From positions 2,232,001 through 2,296,000 of the forward strand of contig NZ_AP024525.1 of the NCBI RefSeq assembly GCF_020886775.1: DNA of 64,000 nucleotides. The letters run 5' to 3'. The DNA is from Sinomonas cyclohexanicum (GTDB lineage: Bacteria; Actinomycetota; Actinomycetes; Actinomycetales; Micrococcaceae). The notes beneath the pieces were generated by a model that saw nothing but the letters and a program-made list of their open reading frames with translations, made no database searches and was not told where the DNA came from. Numbering within the stretch: position 1 is the first letter of the stretch; each line of letters starts with the position of its first letter. Made by a program: the position numbers and the translations under genes. Shown here piece by piece: positions 41,451 through 51,384 of the stretch.

Positions 41451-43910
41451 TCAGGTGCGGCGGCGGTTCCCGGTAGTGCGGTAGACGTCGAAGACGCCGT
41501 CAATCCGGCGCACGGCGCTGAGCACGTGGCTGAGGTACTTCGGATCCCCCATCTCGAATGCGAAACGGGAGACGGCGAGCCGATCGGTCGAGGTGTGCAC
41601 GTGGGCCGAGAGAATGTTCACGTGGTTCTCCGAGAGCACCCGGGTGACGTCGGAGAGGAGGCTCTTGCGGTCGAGGGCCTCCACCTGGATCTCCACGAGG
41701 AACACGCTGGACTGCGTCGGCGCCCACTCGACGTCGACCATGCGGTCCGGCTCGGAACGCAGCGTCGCGATGTTCGTACAGTCCGTCCGGTGCACCGACA
41801 CGCCCGAGCCACGGGTCACGAACCCGACGATCGGGTCCGGCGGCACGGGAGTGCAGCACCGGGCGAGCTTGACCCAGACGTCCCCGACGCCCTTCACGAT
41901 CACCCCAGAGTTCGAGTACCGCGGCGGCACGCTGCCCTTCGTGGGGGCTATGGTCTCTGCGATGTCCTCCGCGGCTCCCGCGGCCCCGCCGAGGCTGTCG
42001 ACGAGCTTCTCGACGACCGACTGCGCCGAGGCGTGACCGTCCCCGATGCCCGCGTAGAGTCCGGCGATGTCCGTGTAGCGGAACTCCTGTGCCACCGCGA
42101 GCAGGGCATCGTGGCTCAGGAGCCGCTGCAGGGGAAGGTTCTGCTTGCGCATGGCCCGCGTCAAGAGATCCTTGCCCTTGTCGATGGCCTCCTCGCGACG
42201 CTCCTTGGAGAACCACTGCCGGATCTTGTTGCGGGCGCGGGCGCTCTTGACGAAGTGCTGCCAGTCCTGGCTCGGCCCGGCCCCCTCGGCCTTGGACGTG
42301 AAGATCTCGACCCAGTCGCCGTGGTTCAGCTCGCTGTTGAGCGGCACGAGCTTGCCGTTGACCCGCGCGCCGATGGTCCGGTGGCCGACTTCGGTGTGCA
42401 CCGCGTACGCGAAGTCGACCGGGGTCGATCCGGCGGGAAGCGCCATGACCTCGCCCTTGGGCGTGAACACGAAGACTTCCTTCGCGTTGATCTCGAAGCG
42501 GAGCGAGTCGAGGAACTCCCCCGGGTCGGACGTCTCCTGCTGCCAGTCCACGAGCGAGCGGAGCCAGCCCATCTCGGACGCCTTGCCACTGGGGCTGTGG
42601 CTCTGGGCTCCCGGCTGGTCCTTGTACTTCCAGTGCGCCGCGACGCCGTACTCGGCGCGTCGGTGCATGTCATGCGTGCGGATCTGGATCTCGACAGGCT
42701 TGCCGCCGGGGCCGATCACGGTCGTGTGGAGCGACTGGTACATGTTGAACTTGGGCATCGCGATGTAGTCCTTGAAACGCCCCGGCAGGGGGTTCCAGCG
42801 TGCATGCAGCGTGCCCAGTACTGCATAGCAGTCACGGACGGTGTCGACGAGGACCCGCACGCCCATGAGGTCGTTGATGTCGTCGAATTCCTTCTGGCGG
42901 ACGATCATCTTCTGATAGATCGAGTAGTAGTGCTTGGGGCGCCCGGTGATCTCCGCCTTGATCTTGGCGGCACGCAGGTCGTCGGCGATCTGCGTCCGGA
43001 TGACCGAGAGCTGCTTCTCCCTCTCGGGGGTCCGCGCCCCCACCATGCGCACGATCTCCTCGTACACCTTGGGGTAGAGGGCCGCGAAGGAGAGGTCCTC
43101 GAGCTCCCACTTGATGGTGTTCATGCCGAGCCTGTGGGCCAGCGGCGCAAAGATCTCGAGCGTCTCGCGCGCCTTCCGCGCGGACGACTCCGGGGAAACG
43201 AACCGCCAGGTGCGGGCGTTGTGCAGCCGATCAGCGAGCTTGATGACGAGCACGCGGATGTCCTTGGCCATGGCCACGACCATTTTGCGGACCGTCTCGG
43301 ACTGCGCCGCCTCGCCGAACTGGACCTTGTCGAGCTTCGTGACCCCGTCGACCAGCATCGCGACCTCGGGGCCGAAGTCCTTGCGGAGCTGGTCCAGCGT
43401 GTAGGACGTGTCCTCGACCGTGTCGTGCAGCAGCGCCGCGGCCAGCGTAGTCCCAGTCATGCCGAGCTCGGCGAGGATCGTGGCCACTGCAACGGGGTGG
43501 GTGATGTACGGGTCGCCGCTCTTGCGCTTCTGGCCCTGATGGCTGCGCTCCGCGACCTCGTATGCACGTTGGATGAGCTCGAAGTCCTCGCGGGGGTTGT
43601 TGGCCCGCACCGTGCGAAGGAGTGGCTCCAGGATCGGCGAGTGGGCGCTCGGACCGCGCCCCGTGAGCCGGGCAAGCCGGGCGAAGGACCAGTCCCTGCG
43701 CCCGAGCGTGGGCCTCTCGAGGAGACTGTCTCCGCCCACCAGCCCACTGCCGCCCGGGGCGCCGTTCACGGCTGGGGCGGCTGGGGGCGGGGCCGCGGCG
43801 GGGCGGCGCTCCGGAGCGGGCGACGTCGTCCTCCCGGTGCCGCTCTCTGCGGCACCGGGAGTACCGGACTGGGCCGGGGACGATGCCGGACGCTCGACCA
43901 CTGAGGGCAC
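41451..43910 (-). CDS. relA: Bifunctional (p)ppGpp synthetase/hydrolase RelA/SpoT
   Basis: 819 residues from GTG 43910 (AAGGAG, 5-base gap); GTG 43901 is also possible. Order: Pro/Ala-rich N-terminus, HD hydrolase ([25 protein letters not shown] near 160), synthetase ([13 protein letters not shown] near 323, then [20 protein letters not shown]), TGS ([14 protein letters not shown] near 485), and C-terminal ACT ([20 protein letters not shown]). Both catalytic sites look intact. It makes and breaks the stringent alarmone. A TACACT -10 candidate (43970-43965) gives a leader with a CAGACC/GGTCTG hairpin. Confidence 0.95.
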   Translation of the reverse strand: MPSVVERPASSPAQSGTPGAAESGTGRTTSPAPERRPAAAPPPAAPAVNGAPGGSGLVGGDSLLERPTLGRRDWSFARLARLTGRGPSAHSPILEPLLRTVRANNPREDFELIQRAYEVAERSHQGQKRKSGDPYITHPVAVATILAELGMTGTTLAAALLHDTVEDTSYTLDQLRKDFGPEVAMLVDGVTKLDKVQFGEAAQSETVRKMVVAMAKDIRVLVIKLADRLHNARTWRFVSPESSARKARETLEIFAPLAHRLGMNTIKWELEDLSFAALYPKVYEEIVRMVGARTPEREKQLSVIRTQIADDLRAAKIKAEITGRPKHYYSIYQKMIVRQKEFDDINDLMGVRVLVDTVRDCYAVLGTLHARWNPLPGRFKDYIAMPKFNMYQSLHTTVIGPGGKPVEIQIRTHDMHRRAEYGVAAHWKYKDQPGAQSHSPSGKASEMGWLRSLVDWQQETSDPGEFLDSLRFEINAKEVFVFTPKGEVMALPAGSTPVDFAYAVHTEVGHRTIGARVNGKLVPLNSELNHGDWVEIFTSKAEGAGPSQDWQHFVKSARARNKIRQWFSKERREEAIDKGKDLLTRAMRKQNLPLQRLLSHDALLAVAQEFRYTDIAGLYAGIGDGHASAQSVVEKLVDSLGGAAGAAEDIAETIAPTKGSVPPRYSNSGVIVKGVGDVWVKLARCCTPVPPDPIVGFVTRGSGVSVHRTDCTNIATLRSEPDRMVDVEWAPTQSSVFLVEIQVEALDRKSLLSDVTRVLSENHVNILSAHVHTSTDRLAVSRFAFEMGDPKYLSHVLSAVRRIDGVFDVYRTTGNRRRT

Positions 43911-43986
43911 CTCCACTCCTTGACGGAATTCCCAGACCACGTTCGGTCTGTACGGGATTCCCTCAGTGTATGCCCGACGACGAGGG

Positions 43987-44982
43987 TCAGACGCCCGCGT
44001 TCGCCGTGGACCGACGCGCGTGGACGCGCTCAGCCTGCTTGACGAGCGCTGGCTCGTGCTCCCGCAGCCAGGCGTACATCGGCGCGGCGATGAAGATCGT
44101 CGCGGCCGTGCCGATGAGGATGCCCACGAACAGCGCCAGCGAGAGGTCGCGCAGGGTGCCCGCACCGAGCAGGCCGGCCCCGATGAACAGGATCGCGGCG
44201 ACCGGGAGGACGGCGACCATCATGGTGTTGATCGACCGCACGAGCGTCTGGTTGACGGCGAGGTTGACCTCCTCGGCGAACGTGCGGCGCGTGGACGAGG
44301 TGATGTCCGCGGTGTTCTCACGGATCTTGTCGAACACCACGACCGTGTCGTACAGCGAGTAGCTGAGGATGGTCAGGAACCCGATGATGGCTGACGGCGT
44401 CACCTCGAACCCGCTGGCGGCGTACACGCCGCCCGTGACGATCATGGTGACGAACATCCCGGTGAGCGCGGACAGCGACATCTTCCACGTGCGGAAGTAC
44501 AGCGCCATCAGGACGGCCGCCAGGACCACGAAGATGATGAACCCGAGCAGTGCCTGCTGGGATACGTCCGCGCCCCAGGTCGGGCCGACGAAGGAGGACG
44601 TCACGTGGTCCGCGCCGACGCCGTAGGCGGAGGCAAGCTTGTCCTTCACCTCGAGGGTCTGGTTGTCGCTGAGCCGCTCGGTCTGGACGCGCATCGTCCC
44701 GGGCGCGATGTTGCTCACGCGCGGCTGGTTGCCCGGCGCCACCGCGTCCACAGCCTGCTCCCCGAGGTGGACGTCGGTGGACGTCGTCTCGGAGACGCGG
44801 AACTCGCTGCCGCCGCGGAACTCGATTCCGAGGTTGAAGCCGCCCGAGAGGAGCGGAATGAGGATCGACACGATCGTGAGCACCCCGGCGATGCCGAGCC
44901 AGAGCCTCTTGCGCTCCACGAACGGGTAGGAGCGCTTGCCGGCGTACAGCTCGTTGCCGAAGCGCGCGAAGAAGTTGGACAT
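43987..44982 (-). CDS. secF: Protein translocase subunit SecF
   Basis: 331 residues with six membrane spans; [12 protein letters not shown] near the first periplasmic loop and [17 protein letters not shown] in the RND core. With SecD it uses the proton gradient to finish Sec export. Start ATG 44982 shares a base with the secD stop (TGATG). Confidence 0.95.
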   Translation of the reverse strand: MSNFFARFGNELYAGKRSYPFVERKRLWLGIAGVLTIVSILIPLLSGGFNLGIEFRGGSEFRVSETTSTDVHLGEQAVDAVAPGNQPRVSNIAPGTMRVQTERLSDNQTLEVKDKLASAYGVGADHVTSSFVGPTWGADVSQQALLGFIIFVVLAAVLMALYFRTWKMSLSALTGMFVTMIVTGGVYAASGFEVTPSAIIGFLTILSYSLYDTVVVFDKIRENTADITSSTRRTFAEEVNLAVNQTLVRSINTMMVAVLPVAAILFIGAGLLGAGTLRDLSLALFVGILIGTAATIFIAAPMYAWLREHEPALVKQAERVHARRSTANAGV

Positions 44983-46751
44983 CAGTTCTCCTCCCCCGTG
45001 CGCTCGGGCGTGCGGCTGGACCGCCCCGATGCGGAGGACATCTCGGACTGCTTCTGCGCCTCGGCCGCGCGGCGCTCGGCGATGGTCATGCGGCGCCCAG
45101 CCTCGCCCGCTGCGGCGCTGTTCTTGGGCTTGAGGTTGGCCTTGGCCGCCTCGGAGGCCTCCCGGAGCCGGCCCGCGCCGCGGTACAGCGGCACGGCGCC
45201 GAGGCGGGCGGGATCGAGCCCGGAGAACCGGTGCCCCTCGCCGAAGAACCGGGTCCGCGCAAGCATCTGGAGCGTCGGGTGGGTGAAGATGAACACGACG
45301 ATGAGGTCGGCGATCGCCGTGAGGCCGAGCGTGAACGCGAAGCCGCGCACGTTGCCCACGGCCACGAAGTACAGCACCACGGCCGCCAGCAGGTTGACCG
45401 CCTTGGAGGCCAGCACGGTCCTCTTGGCGCGCTTCCAGCCGTTCTCGACCGCGGAGACGAGTCCGCGTCCTTCACGTAGCTCGTCGCGGATGCGCTCGAA
45501 GTACACGATGAACGAGTCAGCCGTCTGGCCGATGGCGACGATGAGGCCCGCCACGCCGGCGAGCGAGAGCCGGTAGTTCTGGGTCCAGCCGAGGATGGCG
45601 ATCGCGAGGTAGGTCAGCGCGCCGGCGACGACGAGCGACGCGATCGTGACGAAGCCGAGGGCCCGGTACTGGAACAGCGAGTAGATGACCACGAGCAGGA
45701 GTCCGATCCCGCCCGCGAGGAGGCCCATCTCGAGCTGCTGCGTGCCGAGCGTCGCGGAGATCTGCTGCTCGCTCTGGATCTCGAAGCTGATCGGCAGTGC
45801 GCCGTAGCGGAGCTGGTCGGAGAGCGCCTGCGCGCTCTGCTGGGTGAAGTTGCCCGTGATCTGCGGCCGCCCGTCGGTGATGACGGCCAGCGTGCGCGGA
45901 GCCGAGAGCACCTTGTCGTCCAGGACGATCGCGAACTGGGCCTTGGGGTCGTTCTGGTTCGCGACGTAGAAGCCATTCAGGCGCGTCGTGACGGCCTTGA
46001 ACTTCTGCGTTCCGTCGCCGTTGAACTGGATGTTCACGGCCCACTCGTTGGTCACCGCGCCCTGCTGGCCCTGCTGGAGCTGGAACGTCGAGCCGGAGAT
46101 GTCGGTGCCGGCGATCTCGACCGGACCGAGGATGTACTTCGTCGCGGGCCGCGTGCCGTCGGCCGGCTCGCACGTGACGAGCGGCTTGGAGGGATCCGAG
46201 CGCTGGGTCTTCTCCGCCTGCGGCTGGGTGCAGTCAAGGGCCTCGTACTGCTTGTACACGTCGGCCGTGATCCAGTTGCTGTCGCTCGCGTCGGTGGGCG
46301 CAGCGGTCGGCTTGGGGAGCTTGTCGTCGGTAAGCCGCTGGTCCTGCGGAACGGCAGCAGGATCGCCCGCCATGAGGACGGGCCGGAAGTTCATGTCGGC
46401 CGAGGCCTGGATGAGCTGCCGGGTCTCGGCGGACGGGGTCCCTGGGAGGCTCACGACGACGTTGCGCCCGGACTGGGTGCTGATCTCGGCCTCGGCGACG
46501 CCGGAGCCGTCCACGCGCTGGCGGATGATCTCGACGGCCTGGTTGAGCTGGTCCTGGTTGATCTGGGACCCGTCGGAGACCTTCGGGGAGAGGATCATCT
46601 CGGTGCCGCCCTCGAGGTCGAGGGCGAGCTTGGGGGCCCAGGAGGCCTTGCCTGCGATCACCCCGCCGGCGAGGATGCCGACGAGGGCGACGAGGATCAC
46701 GCCGAGGGAGATGAGTGTCTTGAGTCCCGGCCGCGTGCGGGATCGTGCCAT
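44982..46751 (-). CDS. secD: Protein translocase subunit SecD
   Basis: 589 residues. One N-terminal span, LGLDLEGG-type motif (PKLALDLEGGTEMIL), a large extracellular P1 domain, then five C-terminal spans with GQTADSFIVYFERIRDELREG. The C-terminal tail is cytosolic and basic. Works with SecF. ATG at 46751. Confidence 0.95.
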   Translation of the reverse strand: MARSRTRPGLKTLISLGVILVALVGILAGGVIAGKASWAPKLALDLEGGTEMILSPKVSDGSQINQDQLNQAVEIIRQRVDGSGVAEAEISTQSGRNVVVSLPGTPSAETRQLIQASADMNFRPVLMAGDPAAVPQDQRLTDDKLPKPTAAPTDASDSNWITADVYKQYEALDCTQPQAEKTQRSDPSKPLVTCEPADGTRPATKYILGPVEIAGTDISGSTFQLQQGQQGAVTNEWAVNIQFNGDGTQKFKAVTTRLNGFYVANQNDPKAQFAIVLDDKVLSAPRTLAVITDGRPQITGNFTQQSAQALSDQLRYGALPISFEIQSEQQISATLGTQQLEMGLLAGGIGLLLVVIYSLFQYRALGFVTIASLVVAGALTYLAIAILGWTQNYRLSLAGVAGLIVAIGQTADSFIVYFERIRDELREGRGLVSAVENGWKRAKRTVLASKAVNLLAAVVLYFVAVGNVRGFAFTLGLTAIADLIVVFIFTHPTLQMLARTRFFGEGHRFSGLDPARLGAVPLYRGAGRLREASEAAKANLKPKNSAAAGEAGRRMTIAERRAAEAQKQSEMSSASGRSSRTPERTGEEN

Positions 46752-46789
46752 GGTGGTCCTTCGATGGTGGAGTTCGCCCGGTGGACGCG

Positions 46790-46821
46790 CACGCCGCCCG
46801 GTATGTGCGCCGGGCGGCGTG
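46790..46821 (-). terminator. Hairpin between yajC and secD
   Basis: A perfect 12-base stem (CACGCCGCCCGG at 46790-46801 with 46810-46821) and 8-base loop, 9 bases after the yajC stop. It probably attenuates read-through into secDF. Confidence 0.7.
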
Positions 46822-46829
46822 TAACGGAC

Positions 46830-47279
46830 TTAGTGGGCGTTCTTGCCCTCGTCGTTGAGGCGCCGCAGGGTCTCCTCGGGCGTCTCGTTCAGCTGCTCCT
46901 GCGGCGCGGGCGAGGCGTCCTTGCCGAGGGAGATGCCGGACGACGGCGCGCTGCCCGCCTCGGAGGGGATGTCACCGGTCCCGAGGCCAGCCTCGGTAGC
47001 GGAATCCTCCGCGGGTGCGGTCGGCTCGACGACCTTGGTGACGGCCTGCCGGTGGACGGTGGCCTCAGTGCCGGGGCTGAGCTCGAGGACGACCTTGTTC
47101 TCGGCATCGTCAATCGAGACGATCCGGCCGTACAGGCCGAAGCTCGTCATGACCTCGACGCCCGGCGCGAACTGGGACTGCATCTCTCTCTGCTGCTGCT
47201 GGGCCTTCTTGTTCCGACGGAACATCGTGAAGATGAAGAAGGCGAAGACGGCCAACAGGAGGATGGTCATCAGGTCCAT
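46830..47279 (-). CDS. yajC: Preprotein translocase subunit YajC
   Basis: 149 residues from ATG 47279 (MDLMTILLLAVFAFFIFTMF span, then RRNKKAQQQQREM). The family core GVEVMTSFGLYGRIVSIDD is present; an acidic Pro/Ser-rich tail of about 60 residues follows. It associates with SecDF. A TACACT -10 candidate lies at 47378-47373. The longer frame to 47339 is not supported. Confidence 0.9.
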   Translation of the reverse strand: MDLMTILLLAVFAFFIFTMFRRNKKAQQQQREMQSQFAPGVEVMTSFGLYGRIVSIDDAENKVVLELSPGTEATVHRQAVTKVVEPTAPAEDSATEAGLGTGDIPSEAGSAPSSGISLGKDASPAPQEQLNETPEETLRRLNDEGKNAH

Positions 47280-47402
47280 GCGAGGTCCAATCTGTTTCGT
47301 GGGCACGGGAACCGGCCAGGGCGGTCCCGGGCACAGCATGAGGCTCCCGGCTCAGCGGGAAGCATGTCTTTCAGTGTAGTGGCTCACGCAGGGGCGTGGC
47401 GC

Positions 47403-48491
47403 TCAGTCCAACGAACCAGCGTCCTCGTCCGATCCCGGGCCGAACAGGGTTGCGCTGTCAGCGAACGCCGCGTTGCCGGCGAACGGAGCATCGGCCGGGA
47501 CCGGCAGCCCGAGATGCGAGTACGCGAGCGGCGTCGCGATCCGTCCGCGCGGGGTCCTGCCCATGAGCCCCTCGCGGACGAGGTAGGGCTCCGCCACCGT
47601 CTCGACCGTCTCGGGCTCCTCGCCCACCGCAATCGCGAGGGTCGAGAGCCCCACGGGGCCTCCCCCGAACTTCGTGGCCAGCGCCGAGAGCACAGACCGG
47701 TCCAACCGGTCGAGTCCCCGGGCGTCCACCTCGTACATGTCCAGCGCCGCCCCCGCCGTACGGGCGTCGATCTGGTCGATCCCGTGCACGAGCGCCCAGT
47801 CCCTGACCCGCCGCAGGAGCCGGTTCGCGATGCGCGGGGTGCCGCGCGAGCGTCCGGCCACCTCCGTGAAGCCCGCGGACGTCACCTTGAGGTCCAGGAG
47901 GCCCGCCGAGCGCCTCAGGACGAGCTCGAGCTCCTCGACCGAGTAGAACTCGAGGTGGCCGGTGAACCCGAAGCGATCTCGCAAGGGACCGGGCAGCAGG
48001 CCGGCCCGCGTCGTCGCCCCGACCAGCGTGAACGGCGGCAGGTCGAGCGGGATAGCAGTCGCGCCCGCGCCCTTGCCCACCACGATGTCGACCCGGAAGT
48101 CCTCCATCGCCATGTACAGCATCTCCTCGGCGGGACGCGACATGCGGTGGATCTCGTCGAGGAACAGGACCTCCCCCTCGGACAGCGACGAGAGGATGGC
48201 CGCGAGGTCTCCCGCGTGCTGGATCGCGGGCCCCGAAGAGATCCTCAGCGGGGCGTTCATCTCCCCCGCGATGATCATGGCGAGGGTGGTCTTCCCGAGC
48301 CCGGGGGGCCCGGAGAGCAGCACGTGGTCCGCGGTCCGGCCGCGGAGCCGGCTCGCCTCCAGTACGAGCGAGAGCTGGCGGCGCACTCGGGCCTGCCCCA
48401 CGAACTCGTCGAGGAACTTGGGCCGGAGAGCGGCCTCGATGACACGCTCCTCCGGTTCCTCCTGGCTCGCCACGAGCGAAGGCTCAGCCAC
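47403..48491 (-). CDS. ruvB: Holliday junction branch-migration ATPase RuvB
   Basis: 362 residues. Walker [21 protein letters not shown], Walker [11 protein letters not shown], sensor GATTRAGLL and the C-terminal winged helix ([15 protein letters not shown]). It forms the hexameric motor with RuvA. GTG 48491 overlaps the ruvA stop by 8 bases. Confidence 0.96.
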   Translation of the reverse strand: MAEPSLVASQEEPEERVIEAALRPKFLDEFVGQARVRRQLSLVLEASRLRGRTADHVLLSGPPGLGKTTLAMIIAGEMNAPLRISSGPAIQHAGDLAAILSSLSEGEVLFLDEIHRMSRPAEEMLYMAMEDFRVDIVVGKGAGATAIPLDLPPFTLVGATTRAGLLPGPLRDRFGFTGHLEFYSVEELELVLRRSAGLLDLKVTSAGFTEVAGRSRGTPRIANRLLRRVRDWALVHGIDQIDARTAGAALDMYEVDARGLDRLDRSVLSALATKFGGGPVGLSTLAIAVGEEPETVETVAEPYLVREGLMGRTPRGRIATPLAYSHLGLPVPADAPFAGNAAFADSATLFGPGSDEDAGSLD

Positions 48492-49125
48492 GGGCGCCAG
48501 CCTTCACGGCTCGTGCGCCCTGGCCCAGCCAGCGAAGGGTCGCACGCAGGATCTCCGGCACGCTTCCGGCCTCCGCGATCTCGGGCGCATCTGCCATGGC
48601 CTTGTCGATGCTCGAGGCGGCGTCCTTCTCGCTCCACCCCAGCGAGGCCATGGCCGCGATGACCTGGGGCTTCCACGCCGCATCCGCCTGCGCCGGGGCA
48701 GCGGCGTGCACGTCGCCCGAACCGAGGGGCACGAGCTTGCCCTTGAGCTCAAGGACGAGCCGCGCCCCCACCTTCGGGCCGATCCCCGGGACCTTGGTGA
48801 AGGCCTTCGCGTCCTCGGTGTGCGCCGCGACCCGAACGGCCTCCGGGGTGTGCACGGCGAGAACCGCCAGCGCGAGGCGGGGTCCCACGCCCGAGACCCC
48901 GAGGAGTACCTCGAAGACCTCGCGCTCCTCCGGCGCGGCGAATCCGAACAGCGTCAGCGAGTCCTCGCGCACCACGAGAGACGTGTGGACCGTCGCCTCC
49001 TCGCCGACCCTCAGGCCCGCAAGGGTCTGCGGGGTCGCCCAGAAGGACATGCCCACACCGTTGACGTCCACCACGCACGAGGACAGGCCCACGTGCGCCA
49101 CCGGCCCACGGAGAAAGCTGATCAC
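48484..49125 (-). CDS. ruvA: Holliday junction DNA helicase subunit RuvA
   Basis: 213 residues from GTG 49125 ([13 protein letters not shown]-type start) with TAGGAG 5 bases before; ATG 49158 is less likely. OB domain, two helix-hairpin-helix motifs ([16 protein letters not shown] and [19 protein letters not shown]) and the C-terminal domain III ([12 protein letters not shown]). A TAGAGT -10 candidate at 49174-49169 may start ruvAB transcription. Confidence 0.94.
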   Translation of the reverse strand: MISFLRGPVAHVGLSSCVVDVNGVGMSFWATPQTLAGLRVGEEATVHTSLVVREDSLTLFGFAAPEEREVFEVLLGVSGVGPRLALAVLAVHTPEAVRVAAHTEDAKAFTKVPGIGPKVGARLVLELKGKLVPLGSGDVHAAAPAQADAAWKPQVIAAMASLGWSEKDAASSIDKAMADAPEIAEAGSVPEILRATLRWLGQGARAVKAGARG

Positions 49126-49197
49126 CGACACTCCTAGCGCTTCGCTGGATCCGAACATATCTACGAGAACTCTAGCGGCCGACGCCGGCCACCCGCC

Positions 49198-49833
49198 TCA
49201 TCTGCCGCGGCGCGCCCTCGCCTCCGCCTCCTGCCACAGGCGCTGCGCAGGCGTCAACGCCGAGGCCCCCACCGCCGTCGTGCGTCCCGCCGCGGACGGC
49301 GAGCCCGGCGCGCTGCCGCGCCACGCGTGGGCGAGGGCGAGGGCGAGGGCGTCCGCGGCGTCCGCGGGCCGCGGTGCGGTCTCGAGCCGGAGGATCTTCG
49401 TGACCATCCGCGTGATCGCCTCCTTGTCCGCTCGGCCGCTCCCGGTCACCGCGGCCTTGACCTCGCTCGGGGTGTGCAGCGCGACCGGGATGCCCCGCCT
49501 CGCGGCGGCCGCGATGACGATTCCCGAGGCCTGGGCGACGCCCATCACGGTGCTGACGTTCATCTGCGAGAAGACCCGCTCGACCGCGACCACGTCCGGG
49601 CGATGCCGATCGAGCCACTCGTCGATCGCCGTCGCAATCGCAAGCAGTCGGGCATCGAGGGGCTCATCCGCCTTCGTCCCGACGACCGTCACGCCGACGA
49701 GCGTCGCCTTGCGGTCCCGCGCGACGTCGACCACACCGATCCCGCAACGCGTGAGGCCCGGGTCGACGCCCAGCACACGCAGGGCAGACCCGGGCCTCAC
49801 CGCGCCGGCATCGGCATCAGCAGAAGCGGACAC
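49198..49833 (-). CDS. ruvC: Crossover junction endodeoxyribonuclease RuvC
   Basis: 211 residues. [17 protein letters not shown] and [20 protein letters not shown] give the catalytic Asp and Glu; [13 protein letters not shown] the last acidic pair. It resolves Holliday junctions. GTG 49833 lies 3 bases after the yebC stop. The C-terminal 35 residues are an extension. Confidence 0.95.
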   Translation of the reverse strand: MSASADADAGAVRPGSALRVLGVDPGLTRCGIGVVDVARDRKATLVGVTVVGTKADEPLDARLLAIATAIDEWLDRHRPDVVAVERVFSQMNVSTVMGVAQASGIVIAAAARRGIPVALHTPSEVKAAVTGSGRADKEAITRMVTKILRLETAPRPADAADALALALAHAWRGSAPGSPSAAGRTTAVGASALTPAQRLWQEAEARARRGR

Positions 49834-49836
49834 GGT

Positions 49837-50592
49837 TCAGTCGTTCTCGAGCTCCGCCATGACCTCGTCGCTCATGTCCGCGTTCGAGTACACGTTCTGG
49901 ACATCGTCGAGGTCCTCGAGCGCATCGACGAGGCGCACGAACTTGCGCGCGCCATCGGCATCGAGCCCGACCTCCATCGAGGGGACGAACTCGGCCTCAT
50001 CGGTGTCGTACTCGATGCCTGCCTCGTTGAGGGCGTCGCGGATGCCCTGGAGGTCGCTGGGGTCCGAGTACACGATCCAGTTCTCGCCTCCGTCCTTGAC
50101 CTCCTCGGCGCCGGCGTCGAGGACGGCCATGAGCAGGTCGTCCTCGGACAGGCCGTTCTTCGGCAGGCTCACCACGCCCTTGCGGGTGAAGAGGTAGTTG
50201 ACGGACCCCTGGTCCGCCATCGTGCCGCCGTTGCGCGTCACGGCGAGGCGGACGTCCGCCGCCGCACGGTTGCGGTTCTCCGTGAGGCATTCGATGAGGA
50301 GCGCGGAGCCCTGCGGGCCGCGGGCCTCGTACGTGATCTCGGTGTACTCGATCGCCTCGCCGGTCAGGCCCGCGCCGCGCTTGATCGCACGGTCGATGTT
50401 GTCGTTCGGGACCGAGTTCTTCTTCGCCTTGCTGACCGCTAGGTCGAGGGCGGGGTTGCCGGAGAGGTCTGGGCCGCCCATCCGGGCCGCGACCTCGATG
50501 GTCTTGATGTACTTCGCGAACGCCTTGGCACGCTTGGCGTCGATGACGGCCTTCTTGTGCTTGGTGGTCGCCCATTTGGAGTGGCCGGACAT
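49837..50592 (-). CDS. YebC/PmpR-family protein
   Basis: 251 residues: [20 protein letters not shown], then the acidic groove with [11 protein letters not shown]. Family members are annotated as transcription regulators, and recent work links relatives to translation of polyproline. It sits directly before ruvC as in most actinobacteria. Confidence 0.93.
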   Translation of the reverse strand: MSGHSKWATTKHKKAVIDAKRAKAFAKYIKTIEVAARMGGPDLSGNPALDLAVSKAKKNSVPNDNIDRAIKRGAGLTGEAIEYTEITYEARGPQGSALLIECLTENRNRAAADVRLAVTRNGGTMADQGSVNYLFTRKGVVSLPKNGLSEDDLLMAVLDAGAEEVKDGGENWIVYSDPSDLQGIRDALNEAGIEYDTDEAEFVPSMEVGLDADGARKFVRLVDALEDLDDVQNVYSNADMSDEVMAELEND

Positions 50593-50594
50593 GC

Positions 50595-51287
50595 CTATGC
50601 TCCTGTCCTGATCATGCGGATGAAAAGTTCATGGATCCGTGTCTCGCCCGTCACCTCGGGGTGGAAGGATGTCGCGAGCAGCGCTCCAGAACGCACTGCG
50701 ACAATTCTAGACCTGCCCCCAAGCGTGGCCGTGTGCGACGCGTGGGCCGGGTCGACCTCGGCGAGGACTTCGACGCCCGGACCCACCCTTTCGACCCACG
50801 GACCGCGGATGAACACCGCATGCACCGGTCCCCCCGCCTGGTCGACCTCCTTGAAGTCGAGGTCCGTTTCGAACGACTCCCGCTGGCGGCCGAAGGCGTT
50901 GCGCCGCACCGTGATGTCCAGGCCGCCGAAGGACTCCTGGGGGCGGCCCGAGAGGTCCTCGGTCGGGTCGGCGATCTCGTCAGCGAGGAGGATCATGCCC
51001 GCGCACGAGCCGTACACCGGGAAGCCGGCGCGGATCTTGGCCCGCAGCGGCTCGGTGATGCCGAACGCGCGTGCGAGCTTGTCGATCGTCGTGGACTCTC
51101 CGCCGGGGATGACGAGCCCGTCCAGCCCCTCGAGCTCCTCCGGCCGCCGCACCTTCACCGCACGCGCCCCGGCATGGGCCAGCGCCGCGAGATGCTCGCG
51201 CACGTCGCCCTGGAGCGCCAGCACGCCGACAACGGGCGCGTCCGGTGTCACGTCCGACGAGGATGGAAGAGGGGGGTTCTGGGTCAC
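50595..51287 (-). CDS. pdxT: Pyridoxal 5'-phosphate synthase glutaminase subunit PdxT
   Basis: 230 residues from GTG 51287, chosen because TACACT lies 6 bases upstream; ATG 51290 is the alternative. Class I glutaminase: [30 protein letters not shown], the nucleophile Cys in [12 protein letters not shown] and [15 protein letters not shown]. It feeds ammonia to PdxS, whose gene is not in this window. Separated from yebC by 2 bases. Confidence 0.94.
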   Translation of the reverse strand: MTQNPPLPSSSDVTPDAPVVGVLALQGDVREHLAALAHAGARAVKVRRPEELEGLDGLVIPGGESTTIDKLARAFGITEPLRAKIRAGFPVYGSCAGMILLADEIADPTEDLSGRPQESFGGLDITVRRNAFGRQRESFETDLDFKEVDQAGGPVHAVFIRGPWVERVGPGVEVLAEVDPAHASHTATLGGRSRIVAVRSGALLATSFHPEVTGETRIHELFIRMIRTGA

Positions 51288-51293
51288 CATGAC

Positions 51294-51299
51294 AGTGTA
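51294..51299 (-). promoter_or_regulatory. Leaderless-type -10 of pdxT
   Basis: TACACT followed by GTCATG and the GTG at 51287, heading the pdxT-yebC-ruvC unit. Confidence 0.4.
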
Positions 51300-51338
51300 G
51301 TCACCCCCGCCCGGCCGCCCGGCCCGGAGGCCCGCCGG

Positions 51339-51344
51339 TAGCAT
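51339..51344 (+). promoter_or_regulatory. -10 candidate for the asparagine synthetase fusion
   Basis: TAGCAT, giving a leader of about 34 bases with GAGG before the ATG at 51385. Divergent from pdxT. Confidence 0.4.
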
Positions 51345-51384
51345 GGACCGCGGACCTTCACTTCCGACAGATGAGGACAGCACT

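Noticed and set aside
41442-43904. An 820-codon open frame antisense to relA
   Set aside because: It mirrors the codon bias of relA, has no recognisable motif and is a GC-rich shadow frame.
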